64,000 nt of DNA from JAUVRX01 sp049664225 (GTDB lineage Bacteria > Acidobacteriota > Thermoanaerobaculia > Multivoradales > JAHEKO01), in assembly GCA_049664225.1 (NCBI GenBank), contig JBATEX010000073.1, forward strand, positions 46,926 to 110,925, read 5' to 3'. Below are positions 51,131 through 60,649 of the stretch, piece after piece; position 1 is the first letter of the stretch, and each line of letters starts with the position of its first letter. The notes under the pieces are model-generated. The model saw only the letters and a list, made by a program, of their open reading frames with translations, made no database searches and was not told where the DNA came from. A program made the position numbers and the translations under genes.

Positions 51131-51493
51131 ATGTTCCGAATCAGCAAGCAGTTTCACTTCTCTGCAGCGCACCAGCTGGATCTCCTGCCCGACGATCACC
51201 CATGCAGCCAGCTGCATGGGCACAACTACATCGTGGAGGCCGTACTGGAGAGCGAGGAGCTCGACCACCGGGGTTTCGTCGTGGACTACGCCGAGCTCGA
51301 ACCGATCAAGACCTTTATCAACGAGAACCTCGATCACCTCAACCTCAACGACGTGCTGACAGAGGCCACCACAGCCGAGAACATCGCGCGCTTCCTCTAC
51401 GAGAAATTCAAGCCCGTCTTCCCAGCCCTGGCCAAGATGCGGGTCAGCGAATCGCCGAGAACCTGGGCCGAGTACGAGGAACGTCAGTCCTGA
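51131..51493 (+). CDS. queD: 6-carboxytetrahydropterin synthase QueD / PTPS family
   Basis: 120 residues, typical for QueD. Zinc-binding His residues are in QFHFSAAHQL and LHGHNY, and the catalytic Cys precedes them in DDHPCSQLHGHNY. The conserved GFVVDYAELEPIK, LDHLNLN and the C-terminal PTAEN-like block (TEATTAENIARFLYE), followed by VSESPRTWAEY, complete the family pattern; SESP-x-T-x-AEY supplies the pterin-anchoring Glu. It converts dihydroneopterin triphosphate to 6-carboxytetrahydropterin, an early step of queuosine/7-deazaguanine synthesis. The ATG at 51131 has GAGGGG upstream. The stop is 1 bp from thpR. Confidence 0.93.
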   Translation: MFRISKQFHFSAAHQLDLLPDDHPCSQLHGHNYIVEAVLESEELDHRGFVVDYAELEPIKTFINENLDHLNLNDVLTEATTAENIARFLYEKFKPVFPALAKMRVSESPRTWAEYEERQS

Positions 51494-51494
51494 G

Positions 51495-52073
51495 ATGCGC
51501 CTATTCTTCGCAGCGTTCCTAGGCCCGGCGAACATGGTCGGCTATCAGGGCCTCGTAAATCGACTGATGCGCGACGTGCCCGGTGTTCTGCGTCCGATTC
51601 CACCGGAATCCCACCATCTGACGCTGGCCTTCCTGGGCGAGCTTTCAGATGTTGATGTCGAGCACTGCAGAGCTGACCTCGCGGCTGTGTCGGAGCTCGA
51701 GAGCTTCTCCTTTTCCCTCGAACCGCCGCGGATTCTCATGGGCCGCGGCCGACCCAGGTTGATCTGTGTCGATGTTGGTGCCGGAACCAAGCAGGTCTCC
51801 GAGGTGCAGGCGGCTATCGTTGCTCACTTGAGCAGAAGCATTCCCTCACTCAAGGTTCGCCCCAAGCCGCCGCACGCCACTCTTGCAAGATTCAAGAAGA
51901 GCGCCCGCCGCACCGAGGCAGCGGCCGTCCAGGAAGCAATCGACAGGCACTTCGACACCTCTCGACCTTGGGAAGATCGACTGGCGGAGATTCACCTGGT
52001 CAAGAGCTCGTTGACCCCTGCGGGCCCGATCTACGAGACCGTGCAGAAAGCCCAACTGCAAACAGGTCTATGA
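51495..52073 (+). CDS. thpR: RNA 2',3'-cyclic phosphodiesterase ThpR (2H family)
   Basis: 192 residues. Two H-x-T/S motifs define the 2H phosphodiesterase fold: HHLTLAFLGEL (about 40-50) and PPHATLARFKK (about 125-135). Other conserved blocks are MRLFFAAFLGP and GRPRLICVDVGAG. ThpR opens 2',3'-cyclic phosphates and was first described as an RNA ligase. TGAGATG overlap-like spacing with queD implies one transcript; both act on RNA modification or repair, which fits. No further gene follows for 170 bp. Confidence 0.9.
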   Translation: MRLFFAAFLGPANMVGYQGLVNRLMRDVPGVLRPIPPESHHLTLAFLGELSDVDVEHCRADLAAVSELESFSFSLEPPRILMGRGRPRLICVDVGAGTKQVSEVQAAIVAHLSRSIPSLKVRPKPPHATLARFKKSARRTEAAAVQEAIDRHFDTSRPWEDRLAEIHLVKSSLTPAGPIYETVQKAQLQTGL

Positions 52074-52244
52074 ATCCAACATCGCCATTCAGCGAAAGCC
52101 GGCTCTGAACGCACAACCCTCTGTTTGGGTTCCGCGTCTCGAGCAACAGGCTCCAGACCTTTCGGACTGGATTCGGTCGAGAGTTGGATTCCTGGTAGGG
52201 TGCGGCCTCCAAACGGAGGCTGACGCACTTTCTAGACTCGAACC

Positions 52245-53354
52245 ATGGATCCTGTCACCCATACCCTAGTCGGTGCATCGCTGGCCGCCACTCGGCTCGG
52301 CGAGCGGACCCGATACGCCGCCCCGGCCCTGGTGATCGGGGCCAACCTGCCCGACATCGACGTTCTCTCATACTTCAGGGGCAGCGACTTCGCCCTGGGA
52401 TTTCGACGAGGATGGACACATGGCGTGCTGGCGCTGGTCGTCTTACCGGCTCTGCTCGCCATTGCCTTCCTCGTCTGGGAACGTCTGCGTCGAGACAGAG
52501 GAGGCACTCGCCGACCCGTAGCGACCGGCTGGCTGATCGGCCTTTGTTACCTGGCGACCCTCACCCATCCTTTCCTCGACTGGTTGAACGTCTACGGCCT
52601 GCGCTGGTGGATGCCCTTCAGCGACACCTGGTACTACGGCGACTCCGTCTTCATCATGGATCCCTGGCTCTGGCTGGTTCTCGGGGTCGGATGGCTCGTC
52701 GGTCGTCGAGCGACTCGACGCCTGGTCACCATCTCTGCAGTCGTTGCAGCCCTCTTGCTCTACCTCGTCGTGAGCCGCGCACCCGGCTACCTGCCGGTGA
52801 TACTCCCTGTCGTGCTTCTCCTCCTGGTCGCTCTGCTTTGGCGGCCGGAGTCCGCTGGGATCTCGCCACAGAAGGCCGCTTTCTCTGGACTCCTGGCCGC
52901 CAGCCTCTTCATAGCCTCTATGCTCTTACTGCACCAGGCGACCGAGAACCGCGTGCTTCAACAGCTCGATCAACTCGCTGGCAAACCGATTGAGAGCCTC
53001 ATGGTTGGTGCGATCCCAGCCAACCCGACCGACTGGGATGTGGTCATCGAACAGGGTGGGCGTCTTCGCCATGGCCGTTTTTCCTGGCTTGGCGACAGGT
53101 CGCTGCACTTCTCTGACTTCGATCAGCCTGCGGCCAGGTCGAGCGATCTCTGGCCGGAGATCGTAACTTCCGGCCAGGAGGAAGGATTTCTGTCCTGGGT
53201 TCGCTTTCCATGGACCCAGATCGATCCCGGCGACGCCGGGAGACGAGTCAACATCATGGATGCGCGGTATGCCCGAGCGAGAACTCGAGGCTTTGGCGGC
53301 GCCGTCATCACCCTGCCGGACAAGGCTGTTGACAGCGCTGGCCCCAGCAACTGA
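52245..53354 (+). CDS. YdjM/DUF457-type membrane-bound metal-dependent hydrolase
   Basis: 369 residues. The N-terminus MDPVTHTLVGASLAA is the hallmark of the family (LexA-binding, inner membrane-associated putative hydrolase). It is followed by the metal-binding-type motifs GANLPDIDVLSYF, GWTHGVL and TLTHPFLDWLNVYG. About six membrane helices lie up to residue 230, with a soluble C-terminal domain (about 240-369). The exact reaction is unknown. It is convergent with the large propeller gene; a GC hairpin lies between them. Confidence 0.88.
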   Translation: MDPVTHTLVGASLAATRLGERTRYAAPALVIGANLPDIDVLSYFRGSDFALGFRRGWTHGVLALVVLPALLAIAFLVWERLRRDRGGTRRPVATGWLIGLCYLATLTHPFLDWLNVYGLRWWMPFSDTWYYGDSVFIMDPWLWLVLGVGWLVGRRATRRLVTISAVVAALLLYLVVSRAPGYLPVILPVVLLLLVALLWRPESAGISPQKAAFSGLLAASLFIASMLLLHQATENRVLQQLDQLAGKPIESLMVGAIPANPTDWDVVIEQGGRLRHGRFSWLGDRSLHFSDFDQPAARSSDLWPEIVTSGQEEGFLSWVRFPWTQIDPGDAGRRVNIMDARYARARTRGFGGAVITLPDKAVDSAGPSN

Positions 53355-53357
53355 AGA

Positions 53358-53383
53358 GGCGGCCGGCCAAGTGACCGGCCGCC
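53358..53383. terminator. GC-rich hairpin between convergent genes
   Basis: GGCGGCCGG, an 8-nt loop and CCGGCCGCC form a perfect 9-bp stem 4 bp after one stop and 20 bp from the other. No T-run on either side, so it would work as a bidirectional stop only with help. Confidence 0.5.
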
Positions 53384-53402
53384 CCGAATCAGACTCTCAG
53401 TG

Positions 53403-56400
53403 CTACCGGTTGGGCACGCGGCCCGGGGTCCACGGCGCCCCAGCTTCTTCCGCTTTCTCCTCCAGAGCCTCCAGATCGACGACGAGCTCCTTGATCTCGG
53501 CGAGCTCACTCTCGTAAGCCTCCGTCGCCCAATCGTAGGCCTGCTGGTGCGTTGTCGTGGGGGCCTGCGTCGTGTCCCACTGGTCCGATGCGATGCGCTC
53601 GACCCGACCGACAAGCGAAGGTGGCGTGAACACATTGCGACTCGACTTCGTCCGATCACCTGCGAACGCAAGTTGAATCGCATCCAGCCTGGTCTTGAGA
53701 CCTTCGAGCTCGACCATCAAGGCCGGATCGGCCTCGGGGGTGTCCACCAGAGCCTGCCGAAGGTGCTTCACGCTCTTGTCGATCTCATCGAGGACCTTGG
53801 AGGCTCCGAGCACGTTGCGGCGCAGCTCGCGAACCTCTTGGCGAAAGTCCATGACAGCGGCCTGGTCCTCAGGCGTCAGGGTTGCCAGGTTCAGGGGCAC
53901 GACTTCGAAATCGACCGGCCCGGCGAGGGGTCGCCATTCTGCCCCGACCCTCGCTTCGAGGGCGGCGCTGTAGGACCCCGGAAAGGCGAACGGGCCCCGC
54001 TCCGGTGTATGCCATGGCGACAGGTCGGTTTCCGATGAAAGGTCCGTGGGGGCCGCAGGAGGCCAGCGCAGATCCCACGCCACGCGGTGCAACCCGGCAT
54101 CCTGCGGAGCCTTCACCCGGCGTACCAACGATCCCTGGCCATCCCGCACCGTGAGGAACACCGCCGGCTCGAGCTCCAGGTCCTCCTCGCGCAACTCCTC
54201 CATTGAGGGCAACGGAGCGTCGGTCTCGTTCTCCCTGGCCTCTGTCTCGGCCTCGATGCGAAGTTCCTTCTTGGTCTTGAGACCATCCCGCAGCCAGTAG
54301 GTGAAGACCGCCCCAAACGGTGGATTCGGCGTCGTCCAGAAGCCCTTGCCCCGATCCCCAACGCGTTCGGGCTGCTCGATGTAGAGCAACGCTTCCCTTG
54401 TCGGGAAGAGGATCGCCTCGTCGGTTGCCAGGCGCTCCTCGCTCATTGTCCTTAGCGGGGTGTAGTCGTCGAGAATGTAGAACCCGCGTCCGAACGTGGC
54501 CACTGCGAGGTCATTCCAGTCCCGCTGGATCTCCAGATCCCTCACCTGAATCGTCGGGAACCCACCCTTCAATTGGTGCCAGTGGGCGCCCTCGTCGAGG
54601 GTCGCATAGAGGCCGAACTCGGTGCCGACAAAGAGCAGCTTCGGCGCGATGTGGTCCTGAATCAAGGTATAGGCCACCTCCCGATCCGGCAGATCACCGC
54701 GCATGGAGCTCCAGGTGCGACCCCGGTCCCGACTGACGAGCACGTACGGATTGAAGTCACCCTGCTTGTGGTTGTCGAAGGTGGCGAAGACGGTGTCGGC
54801 ATCGAAGCGCGATGCCTCGATGTCGCTGACGTAGGTGTTCTCGGGCACCCCGGGGAACCGCTCGAACCTGGTCCAGTTGCTGCCACCATCCTCGGTGACC
54901 TGGATGAGCCCGTCGTCAGTGCCGACGTAGATCAGGCCCTCGACCAGGGTCGACTCCGTCAGCGAGACGATGTTCCCGTAGTCGGAGGTCGAACGATTCT
55001 TGGAGACGGCATCCATGCCCCACACGCGGCCCATAACGGGCAGCTGGTTTCGGTTGATCCGGCGACTGAGATCTCCCGATATCGCAGTCCAGGTGTCGCC
55101 ACGATCATCAGATCGGAAGAGGCGCTGAGAGGCGAAGTAAAGACGGGTGTGGGAGTGCGGGGAGAGGATCACGGGTGAGTCCCAGTTCCAGCGGTGGGCT
55201 TCTTCACCCGGCTCCTCCTGAGGCTGAATGTCGACGACTTCCTCCGAGCGACGGTCGTAGCGCACGAGGCCACCGTACTGCCACTGGGAGTAAACGATGT
55301 CTGGGTTGGTCGGATCCACCACGGTCTCGTAGCCATCGCCACCAACCGTGATGAACCAGTCTTCGTTGGAGATCCCCGACTTTCTCAGCGTGCGGCTCGG
55401 CCCGCCGAGGGTGTTGTTGTCCTGGGTTCCACCGTAGACATAGTAGAAGGGCTCAGAGGTGTCGACACTCACCCGGTAGAACTGCGTGATCGGCAAGTTC
55501 TCCTTGAACAGCCAATTGGCGCCACGGTCGAAGCTCTCGTAGACGCCGCCGTCGCAGCCGACGAGCACATAGTCGGGGTCCTCGGGGTCGATCCACATGG
55601 CGTGATTGTCCACATGCTTCGCCTCTTCACCGACGGGGGAAAAGGTCGCGCCACCATCCTTCGAGACCTGCAGAAAGGTGTCGAGCGAGTAGACGGTATC
55701 GACATCGTGGGGGTCCGCGACCAATGTGTTGTAGTACTGCGGGCTCGATGACATGTAGTCGCCACGCTTGATCCAGCTCTCGCCACGGTCCGTCGTCCGG
55801 AAGACCCCACCCTCGTCCCGCTGTGCTTCGACGATGGCGTAGATCACATCCGGGTTGCCTGGCGAAAGCGCCATACCAATGCGGCCCATGTCGACCTTGG
55901 GTAGGCCCTCTTCGAGCTCGCGCCAGGTGGCACCGCCATCGGTGGACTTCCAGATGCCGGAGCCGGGGCCACCGTTGATCAGGGTCCATACGTGGCGGCG
56001 ACGCTGGTAGGTGCTGACGTAGATCGTGTCGGGGTCGCGCGGATCCAGCACGACCTCGTTGGCTCCGGTGTCGTCATCGACATGCAGGACTCGCTCCCAG
56101 GTGACACCGCCATCGATCGTCTTGTAGAGACCGCGCTCACCACCCGAATTCCATAGCGGCCCTTGAGCGGCGACAAACACAACGTTGGAATCGCGAGGAT
56201 CGACCTCGATACCTCCGATATGCTCCGACTTTTCCAAACCCATGTGGGTCCAGCTCTGCCCCCCGTCCAGGCTTTTGTAGACACCATCGCCGAAGGAGAC
56301 CGAGCGCTGGGAGTTGTTCTCACCGGTGCCGGCCCAGATGACGCTCGGGTTGTTGGGATCCATCGTCACGACACCGATCGAGTAGGAACCCTCGTTCTCG

Positions 56401-56672
56401 AAGACCGGCGCCCAGGTGGTCCCGGCATTGTCGGTCTTCCAGAGATTGCCTGACGAAACGGCAATGAAATATCGGTGTCGCTTGCCGGGCGTCACGGCAA
56501 AGTCAGAGATCCGTCCAGAGTTGATGGATGGACCGATGCCTCGCAAGGCGAGCCCAGCCAGGGTGTCGGAGTTGAGCTTGGTTTCGGGCTTGTCTGCATC
56601 CTCCTCAGCCGCCAGAGCGACCAGGGGTGCAAGCATGAGAATCGCTAGAACGACAACACTCAGCTTCTTCAC
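53403..56672 (-). CDS. Large secreted VPS10/BNR-type beta-propeller protein
   Basis: 1089 residues from a GTG at 56672 preceded by AAGGAG; the frame continues upstream into the pirin gene and was trimmed. A signal peptide covers residues 1-21. Asp-box blades: TDNAGTTW, SLDGGQSW, TIDGGVTW, STDGGATW, TDRGESW, SKDGGATF, SDDRGDTW, TEDGGSNW, SRDRGRTW. There is a two-propeller body as in the paralogue at 38909, with the shared starts LRGIGPS / WRLVGPF and a C-terminal FAFPGSYSAALEAR / GAFVVPGTFEVRL domain. The C-terminal 200 residues are helical and charged. Homologues are annotated as glycosyl hydrolase or sortilin-like; activity unproven. Confidence 0.88.
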   Translation of the reverse strand: MKKLSVVVLAILMLAPLVALAAEEDADKPETKLNSDTLAGLALRGIGPSINSGRISDFAVTPGKRHRYFIAVSSGNLWKTDNAGTTWAPVFENEGSYSIGVVTMDPNNPSVIWAGTGENNSQRSVSFGDGVYKSLDGGQSWTHMGLEKSEHIGGIEVDPRDSNVVFVAAQGPLWNSGGERGLYKTIDGGVTWERVLHVDDDTGANEVVLDPRDPDTIYVSTYQRRRHVWTLINGGPGSGIWKSTDGGATWRELEEGLPKVDMGRIGMALSPGNPDVIYAIVEAQRDEGGVFRTTDRGESWIKRGDYMSSSPQYYNTLVADPHDVDTVYSLDTFLQVSKDGGATFSPVGEEAKHVDNHAMWIDPEDPDYVLVGCDGGVYESFDRGANWLFKENLPITQFYRVSVDTSEPFYYVYGGTQDNNTLGGPSRTLRKSGISNEDWFITVGGDGYETVVDPTNPDIVYSQWQYGGLVRYDRRSEEVVDIQPQEEPGEEAHRWNWDSPVILSPHSHTRLYFASQRLFRSDDRGDTWTAISGDLSRRINRNQLPVMGRVWGMDAVSKNRSTSDYGNIVSLTESTLVEGLIYVGTDDGLIQVTEDGGSNWTRFERFPGVPENTYVSDIEASRFDADTVFATFDNHKQGDFNPYVLVSRDRGRTWSSMRGDLPDREVAYTLIQDHIAPKLLFVGTEFGLYATLDEGAHWHQLKGGFPTIQVRDLEIQRDWNDLAVATFGRGFYILDDYTPLRTMSEERLATDEAILFPTREALLYIEQPERVGDRGKGFWTTPNPPFGAVFTYWLRDGLKTKKELRIEAETEARENETDAPLPSMEELREEDLELEPAVFLTVRDGQGSLVRRVKAPQDAGLHRVAWDLRWPPAAPTDLSSETDLSPWHTPERGPFAFPGSYSAALEARVGAEWRPLAGPVDFEVVPLNLATLTPEDQAAVMDFRQEVRELRRNVLGASKVLDEIDKSVKHLRQALVDTPEADPALMVELEGLKTRLDAIQLAFAGDRTKSSRNVFTPPSLVGRVERIASDQWDTTQAPTTTHQQAYDWATEAYESELAEIKELVVDLEALEEKAEEAGAPWTPGRVPNR

Positions 56673-56801
56673 GTTTGAGCTCCTTGAAATGGAATGGAGA
56701 AAGGTCGAGGCACGGGTGTTCAATGCCCTCCGAGATCGTACCAGGGGGCTGGAAGAAGGTACAGTAGAACGAACCACCGATCTGCGACCAAGGAGGCCGC
56801 C

Positions 56802-57707
56802 ATGTCGATTCGACCGATCAAAGGACTCATCAAGGCGAAGCCCACTGTCGAGGGCGCTGGAGTGCAACTGCGTCGAGCCTTTGGCTTCGGCAGAACTGAG
56901 GACTTCGATCCATTCCTGCTGCTGGACGACTTCCGCAATGACCGGCCCGAAGACTTCGAAGCCGGCTTCCCATGGCATCCCCACCGTGGGATCGAAACAA
57001 TCACCTATGTTTTGGCGGGAACCGTCGAGCACGGCGACAGCCTTGGAAACCAGGGCGCCATCGCTCCTGGGGACGTGCAGTGGATGACTGCTGGAAGCGG
57101 CATCATCCATCAGGAGATGCCCCAGGGCGATGAGCAGGGCAGAATGCATGGATTCCAGCTTTGGGCGAATCTCCCCTCCGCCCTCAAGATGACTTCGCCC
57201 CGCTACCAGGAGGTCCAATCGGCGGATATCCCCGAAGTCCTGGATGACGACGGCACGAAGATCCGCGTGATCTGCGGCAGTATCTGGGGCGCCACGGGCC
57301 CGGTGGACGGCATCGCCGCCGATCCCCAGTACATCGATGTCTGGGTACCCCCGGGCAGGACGAAGACCATCCCCGTGGAGACCACTCGGCAGGCCTTTGC
57401 CTACGTCTTTGCCGGCTCAGGCAAGTTCTGTAACGCTTCCGATCCCCTGGAGGTTCCGACTGAAGGGGCCGGTTGGATGGACACCTCGCTCTCCGAAGAG
57501 GCCGACAACCGCTCGCTGGTGCTGTTCGATCGAGGAGACGAGGTCACGGTTCGCGCCGGCGAGGAGGGCATCCGGTTCCTCCTCGTCTCCGGCAAGCCTC
57601 TCGAGGAGCCGGTCGCCTGGTTCGGGCCCATCGTGATGAATACCCGAGAGGAGCTCCGACAGGCTTTCGCCGAGTTCGAAGCCGGGACCTTTCTCAGGCA
57701 CGGCTGA
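56802..57707 (+). CDS. Pirin family protein
   Basis: 301 residues; the ATG at 56802 has AAGGAGG at 6 bp. Bicupin fold with pirin metal ligands: HPHRGIETITYVLAG supplies two His, and GIIHQEMP supplies the third His and Glu. Also typical are FDPFLLLDDF near the N-terminus and QLWANLPS. The second cupin half has lost the metal residues, as usual. Some pirins are quercetinases and others redox-linked regulators, so the role is open. It is divergent from the large propeller gene (130 bp gap). Confidence 0.92.
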   Translation: MSIRPIKGLIKAKPTVEGAGVQLRRAFGFGRTEDFDPFLLLDDFRNDRPEDFEAGFPWHPHRGIETITYVLAGTVEHGDSLGNQGAIAPGDVQWMTAGSGIIHQEMPQGDEQGRMHGFQLWANLPSALKMTSPRYQEVQSADIPEVLDDDGTKIRVICGSIWGATGPVDGIAADPQYIDVWVPPGRTKTIPVETTRQAFAYVFAGSGKFCNASDPLEVPTEGAGWMDTSLSEEADNRSLVLFDRGDEVTVRAGEEGIRFLLVSGKPLEEPVAWFGPIVMNTREELRQAFAEFEAGTFLRHG

Positions 57708-57792
57708 GTCCGGTTCGACAGCTGGGAGGCGAAGCCTCTCTGTCCCACCCCAGTGATGCGTTCTCCAGGTTCGCAAGCTATAGAATCTCGCC

Positions 57793-59739
57793 ATGCCCAC
57801 GAAGACGGTTTCTGCCGAACCCGGGTCCGCCTGGAGTCCGCGGGACTCTGCCGAGCTCTACCGTGTCGAGGACTGGAGCGAAGGGTACTTCCGCGTCAAC
57901 GATGCCGGGCATCTGAGTGTGCTCGTCGACACCACGACCCGGCGGGAGCTCGACCTACATGAGATCGTCGAGGGTCTTCGCGCCAGGGATCTGGCGCCTC
58001 CCGTCGCCCTGCACTTCGTCGACATTCTCGATCACCGATTGAGACGCATCTTCTCCGCCTTCGATTCAGCCATCGAGGAGAACAACTATCAAGGGCGGTA
58101 TCGTGCCGTCTACCCGATCAAGGTCAATCAGCAACGACCCACGGTCGAGGCCATTTTTCGCAGCGGCTCGCAGTATGACTTCGGCTTGGAAGTGGGCTCG
58201 AAGCCCGAGCTCATGGCGAGCCTGGCCGTGAGCACCTCCTCACCCGACCGACTGCTCATCTGCAATGGATTCAAGGACAAAAGCTACATCGAAGCAACCA
58301 TGCTGGCGACCAAGCTCGGGCGCAATATCATTCCGGTGATCGAGAACAGACGAGAGCTTCGCATGATTCTGGAGTTCGCCGAGCTGCACGGAGTCAAGCC
58401 ACAGATAGGCGTCAGGGTCAAACTGTCCTCCCGCAGCTTGAGCCGATGGGGTGACTCCGTCGGATCAAAGGCCAAGTTCGGCCTCACCTTGAGTGAAGTC
58501 GTCGAGGTCTTCGAGGAGCTCCAGCGCAATGACATGGAGGATTGCCTGAAGTTGGTGCACTGCCACGCCGGTAGCCAGATCCAGGATATCCAGTACATCA
58601 AGGGCGCCGTGGGCGAGCTCTCGCAGGTCTACTGCGAGCTAGCGGAGCTCGGCGCCGGGCTCGAGTACATCGACGTCGGCGGCGGCTTGGGCGTCGATTA
58701 CGATGGCAGCCAGTCCGACAGCCCGAGCTCGATCAACTACGCGCTCGAGGAGTATGCCAGCCAGGTCGTCTACCGCATCGCCTCCGCCTGTGACAGCCGC
58801 AATCTACCCCACCCCACGATCGTCACCGAATCGGGTCGAGCCTTGGCGACCTACCAGAGCGTGCTGGTGGTCGAGGTCATAGGCAAGTCGGACCCGACTG
58901 TTCTGGGTCGGACTCTGGACCTTTCGACAATCGACCGGGATGCCATCTCAGAGCACCAGCCACTGGCAGACATGCTCGAAGCCCTGGAGTCGATCGCGCC
59001 AGATCGAATCGCCGAGTGCTATCACGACGCCGTCGAAGCCCGCTCGCAAGTGATGCAGTTGTTCTCGGTCGGCTACATCGATCTGCACTGGGCGGCCGTG
59101 GCCGAGAAGATGTTCCAGGCGATCTGCCTCGAGTTGATTTCCTGCAGCTCCGACTTGGACGACATGCCCGAAGAGATTGCGACCATCCGCCGGACTCTGG
59201 ATATGGTCTATTTCTGCAACTTCTCGCTCTTCCAATCTTTGCCGGATGTATGGGCCATTGACCAGGTCTTTCCTGTCATGCCGATCCACCGTCTCGATGA
59301 ACGCCCTTCTCGCACAGCGATCCTCGGTGACCTGACCTGCGATTCCGACGGCAAGATCGACAAGTTCATCGGCACCGAGGGTGTCGAGCCGGCGCTCCAT
59401 GTGCATGAGCTCGAAGAGGGCGAGCCCTACTACCTGGGTGTCTTTCTGGTCGGGGCCTATCAAGACACCCTGGGTGACTTCCACAATCTATTCGGAGATC
59501 ATCACGTCGTGCATATCCGGGCAGGCGAAGCCGGATCGTGGCGGATCGATGACTATGTGGAGGGCGACAGCACTCAGGACGTTCTCTCCTATGTACGGTT
59601 CGATCCGAAGGCAATCCTCAGGGCACTCACCGATGATTGCGAGTCGGCCGTTGCCGATGGCCGCATCAGCCTCGAAGAGAGCCGCACTCTGCGGCGCTTC
59701 TACCGCACGGAGCTCCAGGGATACACCTATTTGGACTAG
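57793..59739 (+). CDS. speA: Biosynthetic arginine decarboxylase SpeA
   Basis: 648 residues, the usual length of the fold-type III biosynthetic enzyme. The N-terminal barrel has the PLP lysine in RAVYPIKVNQQ and FGLEVGSKPELMA, ICNGFKDKSYI, GVRVKLSSRS, LVHCHAGSQI, and the phosphate-binding IDVGGGLGVDYDGS. The C-terminal part has TCDSDGKIDKF, where Cys/Asp bind substrate across the dimer, and YYLGVFLVGAYQDTLGDFHNLFG. It decarboxylates arginine to agmatine. The ORF is followed by agmatinase 26 bp later, giving a putrescine-forming pair. Confidence 0.96.
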   Translation: MPTKTVSAEPGSAWSPRDSAELYRVEDWSEGYFRVNDAGHLSVLVDTTTRRELDLHEIVEGLRARDLAPPVALHFVDILDHRLRRIFSAFDSAIEENNYQGRYRAVYPIKVNQQRPTVEAIFRSGSQYDFGLEVGSKPELMASLAVSTSSPDRLLICNGFKDKSYIEATMLATKLGRNIIPVIENRRELRMILEFAELHGVKPQIGVRVKLSSRSLSRWGDSVGSKAKFGLTLSEVVEVFEELQRNDMEDCLKLVHCHAGSQIQDIQYIKGAVGELSQVYCELAELGAGLEYIDVGGGLGVDYDGSQSDSPSSINYALEEYASQVVYRIASACDSRNLPHPTIVTESGRALATYQSVLVVEVIGKSDPTVLGRTLDLSTIDRDAISEHQPLADMLEALESIAPDRIAECYHDAVEARSQVMQLFSVGYIDLHWAAVAEKMFQAICLELISCSSDLDDMPEEIATIRRTLDMVYFCNFSLFQSLPDVWAIDQVFPVMPIHRLDERPSRTAILGDLTCDSDGKIDKFIGTEGVEPALHVHELEEGEPYYLGVFLVGAYQDTLGDFHNLFGDHHVVHIRAGEAGSWRIDDYVEGDSTQDVLSYVRFDPKAILRALTDDCESAVADGRISLEESRTLRRFYRTELQGYTYLD

Positions 59740-59764
59740 GCTGTGGAAGTATCGAGGCGGCGCA

Positions 59765-60640
59765 TTGAGCACTGAACCCAAGACGACAAGATTCCTGGGA
59801 CTGCCCGCGGAACAGTCGGATCCCGAGACAGCCGCGGTTGCAATCCTGCCGATTCCCTACGACGGCACGAGTACCTGGAAGAAAGGGGCCGATCGAGGCC
59901 CCGAAGCGTTGCTCGAGGCATCACAGCAGGTCGAGCTCTACGATATCGAAAACCGCAGCGAGGTGTGGAAGCGTGGAATCGCCACCTTGCACCCGGTCCT
60001 CTGCACCGGGCCGCCCGAGGAGTTGGTCGACAGGGTCCAGTCACGAGTCGGTGAAATTCTCGATCGAGGTCAGCTGCCAGTCCTCCTCGGAGGCGAACAC
60101 TCGGTGACGATCGGTGCCGTCTATGCGGTGGCAGATCGGTTCGAGAATCTCTCGATACTGCAGCTGGATGCCCACGCCGACACCCGCGAAAGCTACGAAG
60201 GCTCCGCGTTCAACCACGCCTGCGTCATGGCGCGAGCCCGCGAACGGTGTCCGATCGTTCAGGTCGGCGTTCGATCCCTCGATGCCTCGGAGCTGCCGGG
60301 CCTCGATCTCGACCGGGTCTTCTTCGCTCACACCCTCTCCGAAGAGAATCGGGAGTGGATGGACGACGTGGTCGAACGCCTCACCGAGCGGGTCTACCTG
60401 ACCATCGATCTGGATGTCTTCGACCCGAGTCTGCTACCGGCAACCGGGACGCCCGAGCCGGGGGGCTTGAGCTGGGCCACGGTCAATGAGCTCGTCCGCC
60501 GGGTCGCATCCAACCGCCAAGTCGTCGGCTTCGATGTCGTCGAGCTGCTGCCGACAGCCGGCCAGCACGCCAGCGACTTTCTCGCTGCCAAGCTCGTCTA
60601 TCGCGTCCTCAGCATGGTGCTGAGCCAACAGGGCCGATGA
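59765..60640 (+). CDS. speB: Agmatinase SpeB (ureohydrolase family)
   Basis: 291 residues from a TTG at 59765; no ATG or GTG is suitably placed, and a G-rich GAGGCGG precedes it. Ureohydrolase Mn-binding motifs: LLGGEHSVTIG, LQLDAHADTRESYEG and LTIDLDVFDPSLLPATGTPEPGGL. The other conserved blocks PIPYDGTSTWKKGADRGPEALL and VGFDVVELLP fit agmatinase rather than arginase or formiminoglutamase. It converts agmatine to putrescine and urea. Start choice is moderate. Confidence 0.93.
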   Translation: MSTEPKTTRFLGLPAEQSDPETAAVAILPIPYDGTSTWKKGADRGPEALLEASQQVELYDIENRSEVWKRGIATLHPVLCTGPPEELVDRVQSRVGEILDRGQLPVLLGGEHSVTIGAVYAVADRFENLSILQLDAHADTRESYEGSAFNHACVMARARERCPIVQVGVRSLDASELPGLDLDRVFFAHTLSEENREWMDDVVERLTERVYLTIDLDVFDPSLLPATGTPEPGGLSWATVNELVRRVASNRQVVGFDVVELLPTAGQHASDFLAAKLVYRVLSMVLSQQGR

Positions 60641-60649
60641 TGATCCGAG

